This document shows positions 37,048-46,356 of a stretch of DNA of 64,000 nt, one piece after another; position 1 is the first letter of the stretch; each line of letters starts with the position of its first letter. The stretch comes from Shewanella sp. KX20019. Lineage in GTDB: Bacteria > Pseudomonadota > Gammaproteobacteria > Enterobacterales > Shewanellaceae. The DNA lies in contig NZ_CP068437.1 in the NCBI RefSeq assembly GCF_016757755.1, positions 3,720,001 through 3,784,000 on the forward strand. Reading direction: 5' to 3'. The notes beneath the pieces were generated by a model that saw only the letters and a program-made list of their open reading frames with translations, was not told where the DNA came from and did no database searches. The translations under genes were made by a program, and so were the position numbers.

Positions 37048-37576
37048 ACTCTTTCTCCTGTTCTAAATACTGCTTAAACAACTTTCTTGCTCTAAATAAA
37101 CGCGACTTAACAGTGCCTTCAGCGATCTCTAAAATTGCTGAAATTTTCGCTATACTAAATTGCTCCAAATAGAACAGATATAACACCTGCCCTTCTATAG
37201 GGGGAAGCCTTATTAACACCTGATGAAGTTCCTTTATTTCATCGCCATGTTCGGCCTCTACAATCTCGCACTCATTAGCCTTTAGATCATCTAAACTTTG
37301 GTAACGGTTTTGGATCTTTAAATGATCCAACACTTGCCAACGTACCAGCTTAAACACCCATGCATTAATGGTGGCTGGATCTTCGAGCTTATAAATGGTT
37401 TTGGATAGCTTTAACAAAGCATCTTGAACTGCATCCTGTGCCAAATTCATATCACCCGCTATTTTGATAGCAAATCCTATCGCACGAGGATAAAAATGCT
37501 GACATAGCGCCGAGAACGCTTTCTTACTCCCAGCTTGAGCTTCCATTACCCACAACTCAACTTGCGCTTGCTGCAT
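37037..37576 (-). CDS. ECF-type RNA polymerase sigma factor
   Basis: 179 aa. Region 2 (FYPRAIGFAIKIAGDMNLAQDAVQDALLKLSKTIYKLEDPATINAWVFKLVRWQVLDHLK) and region 4 (LPPIEGQVLYLFYLEQFSIAKISAILEIAEGTVKSRLFRARKLFKQYL, with the helix-turn-helix) are both complete. It is the first gene of a two-gene operon with the overlapping membrane protein. Target promoters and signal are unknown. Confidence 0.88.
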   Translation of the reverse strand: MQQAQVELWVMEAQAGSKKAFSALCQHFYPRAIGFAIKIAGDMNLAQDAVQDALLKLSKTIYKLEDPATINAWVFKLVRWQVLDHLKIQNRYQSLDDLKANECEIVEAEHGDEIKELHQVLIRLPPIEGQVLYLFYLEQFSIAKISAILEIAEGTVKSRLFRARKLFKQYLEQEKEYGY

Positions 37577-37640
37577 CAGTTCGGTGTCACTCCATTTATC
37601 ATTTAATATAAAGACGACCGCTATCTAGAAAAGGTTCATT

Positions 37641-37674
37641 TAAAAACAAAAAAGGGAGCAAAGCTCCCTTTTCT
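37641..37674 (-). terminator. gltS terminator
   Basis: A 10-bp stem AAAAGGGAGC/GCTCCCTTTT (37650-37659/37663-37672) with an AAA loop. Read on the minus strand it is followed by TTTTTTGTTTTTA, right after the gltS stop. Confidence 0.85.
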
Positions 37675-37686
37675 CATAACACCAAG

Positions 37687-38916
37687 TTAGAAATAGACAA
37701 ACAGATTAATGATCATTGCGTTGATTATATCTATAAAGAAACCACAGACTAACGGCACAATAATAAATGCTCTATGGGCTGCACCGTACTGCTGACTTAC
37801 CGCCGTCATATTTACTATTGCCGTCGCTGTAGAGCCCAGCGTGACTCCGCCAAAACCGGAACATATCACTGCCGCTTCATAGTCTTTACCCATGAAACGA
37901 AATACTACAAATATAGTAAACACCACAGAAAGGAACACTTGCAGCGCCATAATCACCGAGATGTATAATAAACTGCCTTCAAGCTCCCAAATTTTTAGAC
38001 TCATCAACGCCATGGTTAAAAACATACCAAGGCAAATATCTTGGATCAAAGATAAGCCACGCGAAGCATCTTCAATGTAAGTTCGGTCTTTTTGCTTACG
38101 TCGATTCAATATTGCACGACCTACATTGCCAATAATTATACCGGCAAGTAAACACGCGACAAACATCGGCAGTTTAAGACCAGCCTCTTGCATAGCAAGG
38201 TCAATAAAGTAACCGATAATCAGGGTCACGTTGAGCCAGAGCCAAGCACGCAACACACCAAAATAATCCACCTTCATATGTGAAGTATTACTTTGGTGAC
38301 TCGCACCAATATCGAGTTCTTCGTTATTATTGGCCTTAATTTGATGACGCTTCATTAAATAAGCGGCAATGGGACCACCAATAACACAAGCCGAGATCAG
38401 CCCAAGAGTATTTGATGCGATACCTAGCTCACTTGCATTAACAATCCCTAGTTCTTCAACAAACGTGGGCGTCCAGGCCATTGCAGTACCGACACCACCT
38501 ATGAGCGCGATAGAACCTGACATCAAGCCCGCTTTTGGATCTAAACCAAATAGCGTGGCGACCGTAACGCCGGTAAAGTTCTGCAGAAATATAAACACAC
38601 TCGCGAGTACTATTAAAATGAGTAACGGTTTGCCACCCTTTAACAGCGTGGCAAAATCCGCTTTCAAGCCAATACCAGCAAAAAAGTAGAGCAACAAGGT
38701 ATCTCTAACCGCTAGGTTAAATTCAATTTGAATATCAAATGCGTAATACAAAATGCCAACAGCTGTCGCACACGCAAAGCCCCCCACGACAGGCTCAGGA
38801 ATACTGTACTTACGTAGTATCTCATAACGCGAGATAATTGCCTTACCAATAAACAAGGCAATAATGGCTAATGTAAAAGACACAAAGTCTTTTATTTCAA
38901 GTAATTGTGGTTCCAT
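37687..38916 (-). CDS. gltS: GltS, sodium/glutamate symporter
   Basis: 409 aa inner-membrane protein with about ten helices in two inverted halves. Family sequences are present, including YSIPEPVVGGF and GLMSGSIALIGGVGTAMAWTP in the first half and GSTATAIVNMTAVSQQYGAAHRAFIIVPLVCGFFIDIINA in the second. GltS couples glutamate uptake to Na+. Length is typical. The strong terminator after the stop suggests a single-gene transcript. Confidence 0.92.
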   Translation of the reverse strand: MEPQLLEIKDFVSFTLAIIALFIGKAIISRYEILRKYSIPEPVVGGFACATAVGILYYAFDIQIEFNLAVRDTLLLYFFAGIGLKADFATLLKGGKPLLILIVLASVFIFLQNFTGVTVATLFGLDPKAGLMSGSIALIGGVGTAMAWTPTFVEELGIVNASELGIASNTLGLISACVIGGPIAAYLMKRHQIKANNNEELDIGASHQSNTSHMKVDYFGVLRAWLWLNVTLIIGYFIDLAMQEAGLKLPMFVACLLAGIIIGNVGRAILNRRKQKDRTYIEDASRGLSLIQDICLGMFLTMALMSLKIWELEGSLLYISVIMALQVFLSVVFTIFVVFRFMGKDYEAAVICSGFGGVTLGSTATAIVNMTAVSQQYGAAHRAFIIVPLVCGFFIDIINAMIINLFVYF

Positions 38917-39149
38917 AATACGAATTTACTCCCAACAGAGATGCCAAACTCAGCATATCGACAAATCAACACATTCAATAGGTAACTACCCTCAACCTAA
39001 GGAAACTAAAAAATACGGCTTAATACTCAACCTAGCAGGTTTCAATTTGATAACAATAGCAGTTTTCAGAGTGTTCACTCTGCTGATAACTGAAAATGCT
39101 AGTAGACTGAAGTCAATTACAATCGTTTCTAATATAAATACAAAAAACA

Positions 39150-39181
39150 AATATAAAAAAACGGCCTATTCGGCCGTTTGT
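39150..39181 (-). terminator. Terminator of the DUF4136 lipoprotein gene
   Basis: ACGGCC (39161-39166) pairs with GGCCGT (39172-39177) and flanking A/T pairs. Read on the minus strand it ends in GTTTTTTTATAT, 12 bp after the stop. Confidence 0.75.
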
Positions 39182-39192
39182 TTCTGAGTCTT

Positions 39193-39759
39193 TTACTTTT
39201 CAGGTTTAGGTGGGTAGTTTTGCATTAATGCACCAATCGCAGTATTAACGACTTCCACTCTCTCTTCTGGCGTATCTTTATCACGTACAGTATCTGCTAC
39301 AGAGCCACGCCACATTAGCTTAGCCGACTTAGCATCAACCAAGTCAACAATCAGTGTACCAACCTCATATTCACGAACGGTAGTTTGAGTGTGGCCCATC
39401 CCCATTCCGCCTCTGCTCCAGCCGGCACCATAATAGTAGGGGTTATAACCATAGTTAGTATTAAACGAATCGACATTGATCTTCTTGTCGACTTTAGTAA
39501 GGTAGTTCACCAATACATCAGCTTTATCTGCACTAACCATACTCAGCCCTTTAAGCTGCAATTGGGCATCTACCGCCGCACGTACGCGTTGATCCATTAA
39601 GCCATCAAGATGATATGCGCCATTAGCTGTCTTTTTCTCAACCCAAGCGTAGGTTTTAACATCTGTAAAATTTACGCCAGGATCATAGTCAGAGCTGGTT
39701 TTAAGTGAGCTACATGCACTGAGTGCTAGTGCTGCGATGATTACCAATAACTTATTCAT
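39193..39759 (-). CDS. DUF4136 lipoprotein
   Basis: 188 aa from the ATG at 39759, which has GGAGAG five bases upstream; a longer open frame starts 26 codons earlier without support. Signal peptide with lipobox LSAC (MNKLLVIIAALALSACSS). The DUF4136 domain follows (FTDVKTYAWVE ... DVLVNYLTKVDKK ... GTLIVDLVDAKSAKLMWRGSVADTV). Likely an envelope lipoprotein; function unknown. Confidence 0.87.
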   Translation of the reverse strand: MNKLLVIIAALALSACSSLKTSSDYDPGVNFTDVKTYAWVEKKTANGAYHLDGLMDQRVRAAVDAQLQLKGLSMVSADKADVLVNYLTKVDKKINVDSFNTNYGYNPYYYGAGWSRGGMGMGHTQTTVREYEVGTLIVDLVDAKSAKLMWRGSVADTVRDKDTPEERVEVVNTAIGALMQNYPPKPEK

Positions 39760-39887
39760 GTTCTCTCCATCACGCTTAAAGGTGTTCGACACCGTTTTAA
39801 CAAAGCTTACATAGCAATCTATTAATCTACAACTCAATTTTCAAAAATACTCAAGCTGTTCAGCTTGACTTAAGCAATCAAGTTAAT

Positions 39888-39900
39888 GATAATGATTATC
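39888..39900 (+). promoter_or_regulatory. Fur box upstream of a small membrane protein gene
   Basis: GATAATGATTATC is a perfect 6-1-6 inverted repeat and sits within TTAATGATAATGATTATCAC, so it fits the Fur site model. It ends only 7 bp before the ATG at 39908, so Fur would block either the promoter or the start of the message. Confidence 0.75.
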
Positions 39901-39907
39901 ACTTACC

Positions 39908-40243
39908 ATGTCGGATATTATTATGCTTTGGTTTATTGCCGCAGTTACTGTTGCGAGTATTATGTTTCTGTTAACCCCAGAAAAAGCTGTCGAACGAGCT
40001 GAAAGTACCGCCCCTTTACTTGATAAATTGCGTCAACATTCAATGCTAATTTTACCCATAACGATATTAACTTGGGTAATCCTGGCTATAGCAAGCGCTC
40101 CGGTAACACCATTTGCTGGTGCGGCCATCGGCTTTGTGCTGACTTCATGTACAGTCGCCTTACCTCAGCTTCACAAATACTTAGCCCTCATTGCGAGTTT
40201 AACCTTTAGCGCATTGTTGATAGAACTAGCACTATATTTATAA
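39908..40243 (+). CDS. Small, probably iron-regulated membrane protein
   Basis: 111 aa with three or four membrane helices (about 6-22, 46-66, 72-90, 93-110) and a short loop EKAVERAESTAPLLDKLRQH between the first two. No family recognised. The adjoining Fur box suggests expression in iron-poor cells. An ATG at 39923 is an alternative start, since neither has a ribosome site and the Fur box lies very close to the first. Confidence 0.7.
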   Translation: MSDIIMLWFIAAVTVASIMFLLTPEKAVERAESTAPLLDKLRQHSMLILPITILTWVILAIASAPVTPFAGAAIGFVLTSCTVALPQLHKYLALIASLTFSALLIELALYL

Positions 40244-40265
40244 GCAAGAGCAAACAAATACACTA

Positions 40266-40296
40266 CCAATAACGAGCTTTTTAAACTCGTTATTGG
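40266..40296 (+). terminator. Hairpin after the Fur-boxed gene
   Basis: An 11-bp perfect stem CCAATAACGAG/CTCGTTATTGG (40266-40276/40286-40296) with a nine-base loop, followed by CTAAGACTCCTTTT. Located 22 bp after the stop. Confidence 0.6.
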
Positions 40297-40374
40297 CTAA
40301 GACTCCTTTTACCACTCCCGCTTCAACCTCATCTTTGTTAAACTAGCTCAATCAACAAATCACAAATCATACTT

Positions 40375-40704
40375 ATGAAATCCGATCCTAATGTCTCATT
40401 AGTTTATAGTACCGATTGCGGTAGAATCTCTGAAGAAAAAGCGCCTCAAAACGCCCCCTTGGGTGATGGTATTGTCAGGATCCATAAAGACAGTAAGGGC
40501 CGAAAAGGCAAAGGTGTTTCTGTAATCAAAGGCCTAGGCCTAACAGAGAAAGAGCTTAAAGCGCTTGCTCAAAAATTAAAGAAGCAATGCGGTTGTGGCG
40601 GCACAGTTAAAGACTTTTGTGTTGAAGTTCAGACTGACAATCGAGAGCAGCTTAAAACCATTCTTGAAAAGCTCGGTTACACAGTCAAGCTAGCTGGCGG
40701 TTAG
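40375..40704 (+). CDS. yciH: SUI1/eIF1-like translation factor YciH
   Basis: 109 aa. The SUI1 domain covers most of the protein: GDGIVRIHKDSKGRKGKGVSVIKGLGLTEKELKALAQKLKKQCGCGGTVKD and the C-terminal EVQTDNREQLKTILEKLGY. YciH is a bacterial relative of eukaryotic eIF1, and in E. coli affects start-codon fidelity. It stands at the head of the yciH-yqgE-ruvX gene set (24 bp and 2 bp gaps). Confidence 0.9.
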   Translation: MKSDPNVSLVYSTDCGRISEEKAPQNAPLGDGIVRIHKDSKGRKGKGVSVIKGLGLTEKELKALAQKLKKQCGCGGTVKDFCVEVQTDNREQLKTILEKLGYTVKLAGG

Positions 40705-40728
40705 TCGCTATAGTGCAAAGGACGTTTT

Positions 40729-41289
40729 ATGGATAGCTTACAGAACAATTTACTCATCGCGATGCCTTCTTTAAAAGATACTTTTTTCGAGCGCTCACTT
40801 ATCTACATATGTGAACACGATGAAAAAGGTGCCATGGGAATTATGATTAACCGCCCTTGCGGCATCGTGGTTGATGAATTGCTACAGCAGATGGAGCTAA
40901 CAGAAGACCCCCAACCTGTTACATCACTAGGAAAAGAGGTGCTCGTTGGCGGACCCGTAAACCCTGAGCGCGGCTTTGTACTGCATACCAATCAAGACTG
41001 CTGGAGCAACAGTGACAGTATTACCGATTCACTGATGTTAACCACCTCACAAGATGTACTCAGCTGTTTAGGTTCAGATAAAGCACCCGATAAGTTTCTC
41101 ATCGCACTGGGTTATGCAGGTTGGACCCGAGGACAGTTAGAGCAAGAACTGGCTGATAATACCTGGTTATCTGTCCCTGCCACACCGGCGCTTTTGTTTG
41201 ACATAGAACACGAGCAACGTTGGCAACAAGCCGCTGAGTCTTTAGGCTTTGATATCTGGCAACTATCTAATTTAGCAGGACATGCTTAA
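40729..41289 (+). CDS. YqgE/AlgH family protein (UPF0301)
   Basis: 186 aa. N-terminus NNLLIAMPSLKDTFFERSLIYICEHDEKGAMGIMINRP is the hallmark of UPF0301. It is predicted cytosolic. The molecular role is not settled; AlgH in Pseudomonas was named for an alginate effect. The gene usually sits before ruvX/yqgF, as here (2 bp apart). Confidence 0.92.
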   Translation: MDSLQNNLLIAMPSLKDTFFERSLIYICEHDEKGAMGIMINRPCGIVVDELLQQMELTEDPQPVTSLGKEVLVGGPVNPERGFVLHTNQDCWSNSDSITDSLMLTTSQDVLSCLGSDKAPDKFLIALGYAGWTRGQLEQELADNTWLSVPATPALLFDIEHEQRWQQAAESLGFDIWQLSNLAGHA

Positions 41290-41291
41290 CT

Positions 41292-41714
41292 ATGAGTTCT
41301 CGAACAGTACTAGGGTTTGATTACGGTACCAAAAGTATCGGTATTGCGATTGGCCAAGAGCTAACAGCAAGCGCACGTCCATTAATGTCAATTAAAGCCG
41401 TTGACGGTATTCCTAAGTGGGAAGAGATTGGCAACATCATCACAGAATGGCAACCCGACCTTATTGTCGTAGGCTTGCCACTCAATATGGATGGCACAGA
41501 GCAAGAGATAACACTTAGAGCAAAGAAATTTGGCAATCGGTTAAATGGTCGTTTTGGTATAGCAGTTGTAACTCAAGATGAGCGATTAACCACGGCTGAT
41601 GCCAAAGCAAGATTGTTTGAAATGGGCGGCTATAAAGCGTTAACTAAGGGGCAAGTCGATGCTATGTCCGCTGTTCTCATTATCGAAAGCTACTTTGAAA
41701 ACCAGTATGGCTAG
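41292..41714 (+). CDS. ruvX: RuvX/YqgF, Holliday-junction resolvase-like nuclease
   Basis: 140 aa. RNase H-like fold with FDYGTKSIGIAIG at the start (catalytic Asp), IVVGLPLNMDG and DERLTTADAKA. YqgF/RuvX is an essential or near-essential nuclease linked to 16S rRNA 5'-end processing and DNA repair. ATG is two bases after the yqgE stop, so coupled. Confidence 0.93.
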   Translation: MSSRTVLGFDYGTKSIGIAIGQELTASARPLMSIKAVDGIPKWEEIGNIITEWQPDLIVVGLPLNMDGTEQEITLRAKKFGNRLNGRFGIAVVTQDERLTTADAKARLFEMGGYKALTKGQVDAMSAVLIIESYFENQYG

Positions 41715-41750
41715 ACGTTAACCGAAAAGTCTGTATACATTTGAAAAGCA

Positions 41751-41777
41751 AAAAGCAGCTAATGAGCTGCTTTTTTT
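41751..41777 (+). terminator. Terminator after ruvX
   Basis: A 10-bp stem AAAAGCAGCT/AGCTGCTTTT (41751-41760/41765-41774) with an AATG loop and a seven-T run, about 37 bp after the stop. Confidence 0.88.
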
Positions 41778-41812
41778 ATCACTGAAGAACCGTCATAAAT
41801 AAGAGGTATGGG

Positions 41813-42046
41813 TTAGCCTTTAGAGTCTTGCTCTTCCTCTTTTTTTCTCTCTTCTTCAAGTTGCTTCATCAGCAGATCTAATCGCTGCTTTTCCAACTCA
41901 GTACTTAGACCCACAGTACTTGAACTCACAGTACGCTGCCAATCCGGTTCTCCTTCCAGATGTTTTAAGCCTGAGTTTGCATTGAAAGGTAGCGCTAACA
42001 ATCCTGACGCGCAAAGTATAAAACCGACCAATATGATATTTTTCAT
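41813..42046 (-). CDS. Small secreted or membrane-anchored protein
   Basis: 77 aa from the ATG at 42046 (the adjacent ATG at 42049 is also possible; GGGAAG lies upstream). An N-terminal hydrophobic segment (NIILVGFILCASGLLALPFN) is followed by a coiled-coil-like charged tail (ELEKQRLDLLMKQLEEERKKEEEQD). Function unknown. The longer frame starting at 42112 has no ribosome site. Confidence 0.6.
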   Translation of the reverse strand: MKNIILVGFILCASGLLALPFNANSGLKHLEGEPDWQRTVSSSTVGLSTELEKQRLDLLMKQLEEERKKEEEQDSKG

Positions 42047-42212
42047 CATGACTTCCCTGTAGTTTAGAGTGACATCCCGACACTCTCTTATGCTGAATTG
42101 CCCAACAAACATAGCAGGCTTTACTTAAACAATAAATAATTGATTCATTTTTGAACAGTACATATATTCAAGATCAATCGGCCATCATTTAGAATAACGA
42201 TTATGGGGGTCC

Positions 42213-42252
42213 AAAAAAAAAGCCGAGATAGTTAACTATCTCGGCTTTTTTA
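42213..42252. terminator. Bidirectional terminator
   Basis: A 13-bp perfect palindrome AGCCGAGATAGTT/AACTATCTCGGCT (42221-42233/42234-42246), extended by A and T runs (AAAAAAAA before, TTTTTT after). It serves the S9 peptidase gene on the minus strand, and any message reaching it from the left on the plus strand. Confidence 0.88.
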
Positions 42253-42266
42253 TCCACGCTTAATCA

Positions 42267-45074
42267 CTAATCAGCTTTTTTATACTCAGTGTAAGCTTCC
42301 CCTTGAATCAGCCATTCTGGCGCAGGCTTGCCTTTTAGGTAATGATCGAAATACTCCATCATTCGAATACTGTAATCTAGCTTATTGGGGTATTTTTTAA
42401 GGTGATGCGGTTCATCTTGATATTGAAGGAACACTACATCTTTTCCTGCTCGGCGCATCGCCAAGTACATTTCAACACCCTGTTCCCAAGGTACAGCATC
42501 ATCTTTATCACCAAACATGATCATCATCGGTGTTTTGATCCGCTCAACATAAAACACTGGTGAATTCTCAATATACTTCTGTGGCGACTTAAATAAGCTT
42601 TCACCAATGCGGCTTTGACCTGTTTCATACTGGAATTGTCTTGCTAAACCACTACCATGACGAATACCACTATAAGCACTTGTCATATTAGAAACAGGGG
42701 CCCCGGTTACCGCAGCTTTAAAAATATTGGTTTTTGTCACTGCAAATGCAGTTTGGTAACCACCCCAAGAGTGACCTTGGATCCCTACGGCTTGGGGATC
42801 AGCAATCCCAATATCGATAAGGTGCTGCACACCTGAGGTTAATGCTTGTACTGAACTGTCCCCTGGATAACCGACTTCAAACCGAATATCAGGTAGAAAG
42901 ATGGCATAACCATTATCTGCAAACCATGCAAAGTTAGGGCGATGGTTGATTTTCATTTGTGGGAAAGCGTGCAATCTATCACTCATAAAGCGATAGAAAT
43001 AGACCAGCACCGGATAGCGCTGCCCTTCGATATAGTTGCTTGGCTTGATCAACACACCATCTAACGGCTTTCCATCGCCATTGGTCCAATGAACCAACTC
43101 CGATGTCCCCCAGTTATATGCACGTCTCTGTTTATCAAGATCGGTTTGACGAGTCGCTGTTTGTGCCGTGCTGTACTGTGCAGTATAAAGATCAGGGAAC
43201 AGTTCATATTGCTCTTTAGAAAATACTATCGTTTGCGCATCTTTACTACGTGCCAGTACCTTTAATTTATAATCGCCTGCAATAAGCTTTGTCACACCCG
43301 CGGCACCAACTTGCGCTTGATAAAAACCATCGCCTTTGCTGATATCACTGTATCCTTGCAGCAACACTTTTTCATTATTGGCTAGCACACTTGGATAGTT
43401 TTTGTCGTTAACTAAGCCTTCTAGTCGATATTGAATTCTCTCCTTACGCCCTTTACCTGCGGTTAAATTAAAGGTGTCAAAAGAGAGTGTGTTCAATTGC
43501 CAGATATCGTACTTATCATAAATAAGCAGGCCTGAATCATCAGCTATCCAAGGACCAAAACCATAGCCAGGTGCATTAGATGGATAATCGTGATCTTCAT
43601 CGGCAAAGGAAACATCTAAGTTCTTGCTGATATTGGTCCGTCTATCTTTCGCGACTTCATACAAGAAAATGTTTCCGTGTAAGTAGTAAGCGACAAACTT
43701 TTCATTTGGCGACAATAGCGGTTCAGCACCGCTACTTTGCTGGGTTAATAGTGGCGTTTTGCGGCCAGTATTTAGATCGACTAGGTAAAAATCGCGATAA
43801 AAACCCGCCCAAGTGATCATCTTTCGATAGGGCAGATCTGAACTTGCCAGTGCATAACGTGTTTGTTGTGCCACTTTCATGTCTGGAACTTGAAGATCCG
43901 CAAGCTGGACCAAGTTATTTCCGGCCACGTGTAGCACTGCAAGATATGTACGCTTGAGTTCTTTCTTATACTGTTTAACTTCATGAGGCTTAATACGCGG
44001 GTCGTCGCCGTGCCAAACGCGTAACGCCCTTGCATCGGTAATAATATTTTGGTCATAGAGATCGGCTTCTTTCTCTACCTTTGCCAATTCAATTTGTTGG
44101 CTCACTTGTGGCACTCGTCCAAAGAACAAGCGCTGACTGTCATCAGAGAAACGTAGTTTTGCGTATCGATTCAATGTCCAATCTTTTGAGGTTACCGTTG
44201 GGGTCACTTGTCCGGATGCTATATTAAAAAGAGACAATAGATATTCACGCCCAAAAGGCGCTTGCTGAGCATCACCATAAGTGAAGCCCAAATACTTGCC
44301 ATCATCACTCAATGCCAAAGAGCCCAGCTGTTGCTGTTTCAAACTGTGCACAATTTTGGCAGTATTGTCAGCCAATGTGACCAGTCTCAACTCGTGCTTA
44401 TCAGTTGCTATATTATTTATAGCTAACGCAAGGTGTTTACCTGACTTGTCAAAAGTAAACGCTGTTACATCTTTAAAGGTTGTTGACTTCAGGTTGTTAA
44501 GTGAAACCAGTTCAAGCGTATTGCCTTTATCGTAATCCTCGACCTTACTGTCTTTTTTGCTCGATTCAGCCTTATCTTTGGCTTTAGCGTCTTTTTTCTT
44601 ATCTTCCGCTTCATAGCGAATGGCGATATGCGATCCTGTTTCGTTAAATTCAAACGATTTAACCCGCTCATAACGAAGCTCGCTGCCAGTGCTGGTGTCA
44701 ACTAGCACTATTCCAGGTTTTAACTTCTTCTTTTCTTTCGCTGATGCCTTCTCTGACACAAGTAACGGCACTTTATCTACAAAGACAACGTAACGACCAT
44801 CGTGACTCACTTTTGGCTTAGTTCCACCTTTTACACTAAACTCTTTTTTTGTAGTGAGGTTTTTAACTAAGCCGCGGCTATCGCCTCTATCCGGTGAGAC
44901 AGCCACTGCCAGTACTTTACCGTTATCAGAGATCACGGGGTTGCTGAGCGATTCAAATCGCATGATATCATCAGTGGTTATTGGGGAGGTTGCCGCAAGT
45001 AAACTTGCCGGCAATAAACTCGCTGTAAATAACAGCAATGATTTACTCGGTAATGACTTCAAGGTCTTCCTCAT
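42267..45074 (-). CDS. S9-family (prolyl oligopeptidase-like) secreted peptidase
   Basis: 935 aa. Signal peptide ends near LLAATS. A long beta-propeller region (about 35-640) precedes an alpha/beta-hydrolase domain with the nucleophile Ser in GIQGHSWGGYQTAF, Asp in GDKDDAVPW and His in DEPHHLKKY, so the catalytic triad is complete. A Lys/Asp-rich insert (KKKDAKAKDKAESSKKD) at about residues 158-180 is a variable loop. S9 enzymes of this size act as dipeptidyl or oligopeptidases in the periplasm. Substrate not predictable. Confidence 0.9.
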   Translation of the reverse strand: MRKTLKSLPSKSLLLFTASLLPASLLAATSPITTDDIMRFESLSNPVISDNGKVLAVAVSPDRGDSRGLVKNLTTKKEFSVKGGTKPKVSHDGRYVVFVDKVPLLVSEKASAKEKKKLKPGIVLVDTSTGSELRYERVKSFEFNETGSHIAIRYEAEDKKKDAKAKDKAESSKKDSKVEDYDKGNTLELVSLNNLKSTTFKDVTAFTFDKSGKHLALAINNIATDKHELRLVTLADNTAKIVHSLKQQQLGSLALSDDGKYLGFTYGDAQQAPFGREYLLSLFNIASGQVTPTVTSKDWTLNRYAKLRFSDDSQRLFFGRVPQVSQQIELAKVEKEADLYDQNIITDARALRVWHGDDPRIKPHEVKQYKKELKRTYLAVLHVAGNNLVQLADLQVPDMKVAQQTRYALASSDLPYRKMITWAGFYRDFYLVDLNTGRKTPLLTQQSSGAEPLLSPNEKFVAYYLHGNIFLYEVAKDRRTNISKNLDVSFADEDHDYPSNAPGYGFGPWIADDSGLLIYDKYDIWQLNTLSFDTFNLTAGKGRKERIQYRLEGLVNDKNYPSVLANNEKVLLQGYSDISKGDGFYQAQVGAAGVTKLIAGDYKLKVLARSKDAQTIVFSKEQYELFPDLYTAQYSTAQTATRQTDLDKQRRAYNWGTSELVHWTNGDGKPLDGVLIKPSNYIEGQRYPVLVYFYRFMSDRLHAFPQMKINHRPNFAWFADNGYAIFLPDIRFEVGYPGDSSVQALTSGVQHLIDIGIADPQAVGIQGHSWGGYQTAFAVTKTNIFKAAVTGAPVSNMTSAYSGIRHGSGLARQFQYETGQSRIGESLFKSPQKYIENSPVFYVERIKTPMMIMFGDKDDAVPWEQGVEMYLAMRRAGKDVVFLQYQDEPHHLKKYPNKLDYSIRMMEYFDHYLKGKPAPEWLIQGEAYTEYKKAD

Positions 45075-45318
45075 TATTATTAAATTATTAGACTAAAGTA
45101 GACTTTTTTAACCTTTGGCGATCAATCATCGTGATTAGCGCAGATTTATGCAAGTTACCCTACAGAAAAAAACGTGAGATTGCTCACTATTTCCTGTGAA
45201 AGTTGTGTAAAAGTGTTTAAAATACGTCGAACAAAAAGAAAAGAATTCCAAGTCACTTTCCGTGTCCCAAGACATGGTCGGACAATTGCAGTAAAGCCTA
45301 ACCGTGGTAGGACTATCA

Positions 45319-46329
45319 ATGACAAAAAGAACTATAACCGTAATCCCTGGTGATGGGATTGGCCCAAGCATTATCGACTCAGCAATAAAAATCCTCGATA
45401 AAGCGGGTTGTAATTTTGAGTATGAATTTGCAGATGCAGGTCTTGTTGCGCTCGAAAAGCACGGTGAACTAGTACCTCAACGCACACTCGATTTGATTGA
45501 AAAAAACCGTATTACGCTAAAAGGCCCATTAACGACTCCTGTAGGTGAAGGTTTTACCTCTATTAACGTTAGCCTACGTAAGCAATTTAGCCTATACGCC
45601 AACGTTCGCCCAGTACTGTCTTTTAAGGGTACTCAAGCACGTTATGACAACATCGATATCATTACGGTTCGTGAAAACACCGAAGGTATGTATTCAGGTT
45701 TAGGCCAAACACTTTCAGATGACGGTGCAACGGCTGAAGCCACAAGTATTATTACCCGCCAAGGCGCTGAACAAATTGCAACGTTTGCTTATGAACTAGC
45801 GCGTAAAGAGAATCGTAAGAAAGTCACTATCGTTCATAAAGCTAACATCATGAAGTCAACTTCAGGTCTGTTTTTAAAAGTGGCACGCGAAGTCAGCCTG
45901 CGCTACCCAGACATCATCACTGAAGAGATGATTGTAGATGCTACTTGCATGAAGCTGGTAATGAACCCTGAAATTTTTGACGTTATTGTTACCACCAACT
46001 TGTTTGGTGATATCTTGTCAGATCTTTGTGCCGGTCTAGTCGGTGGTCTTGGTATGGCACCTGGTGCTAATATCGGTAAAGACGCAGCAATCTTTGAAGC
46101 AGTACACGGTAGTGCGCCAGATATTGCAGGTAAGAACCTTGCGAACCCTACGTCGGTTGTACTGGCGTCTATCCAAATGCTTGAATACTTAGGCATGTCA
46201 GATAAAGCAGAGCTTATCCGCAGCGCAATCACAGCAGTGATTGAAGAAGGCGATCGTACGACTCGCGATCTTGGTGGTACTCACGGTACAACTGACTTCA
46301 CACAAGCGGTTATCGAACGTCTTTCATAA
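45319..46329 (+). CDS. Isocitrate dehydrogenase (isocitrate/isopropylmalate dehydrogenase family)
   Basis: 336 aa from the ATG at 45319 with AGGA seven bases upstream; a GTG at 45304 is less likely. Beta-decarboxylating dehydrogenase fold: VIPGDGIGPSIIDSAI, SLRKQFSLYANVRPV (Arg substrate contacts), VRENTEGMYSG, KANIMKSTSGLF, and the metal-site Asp in NLFGDILSDLCAGL. The features fit NAD-type isocitrate dehydrogenase as in some Shewanella; homoisocitrate or isopropylmalate dehydrogenase is less likely. Coenzyme choice cannot be settled by eye. Confidence 0.85.
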   Translation: MTKRTITVIPGDGIGPSIIDSAIKILDKAGCNFEYEFADAGLVALEKHGELVPQRTLDLIEKNRITLKGPLTTPVGEGFTSINVSLRKQFSLYANVRPVLSFKGTQARYDNIDIITVRENTEGMYSGLGQTLSDDGATAEATSIITRQGAEQIATFAYELARKENRKKVTIVHKANIMKSTSGLFLKVAREVSLRYPDIITEEMIVDATCMKLVMNPEIFDVIVTTNLFGDILSDLCAGLVGGLGMAPGANIGKDAAIFEAVHGSAPDIAGKNLANPTSVVLASIQMLEYLGMSDKAELIRSAITAVIEEGDRTTRDLGGTHGTTDFTQAVIERLS

Positions 46330-46356
46330 ATAGACTTTTCATGCGCAGCGCGCACT

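Noticed and set aside
38864..39187. 107-codon frame divergent from and overlapping gltS start
   Set aside because: No ribosome site; low-complexity composition; runs into the terminator of the DUF4136 gene.
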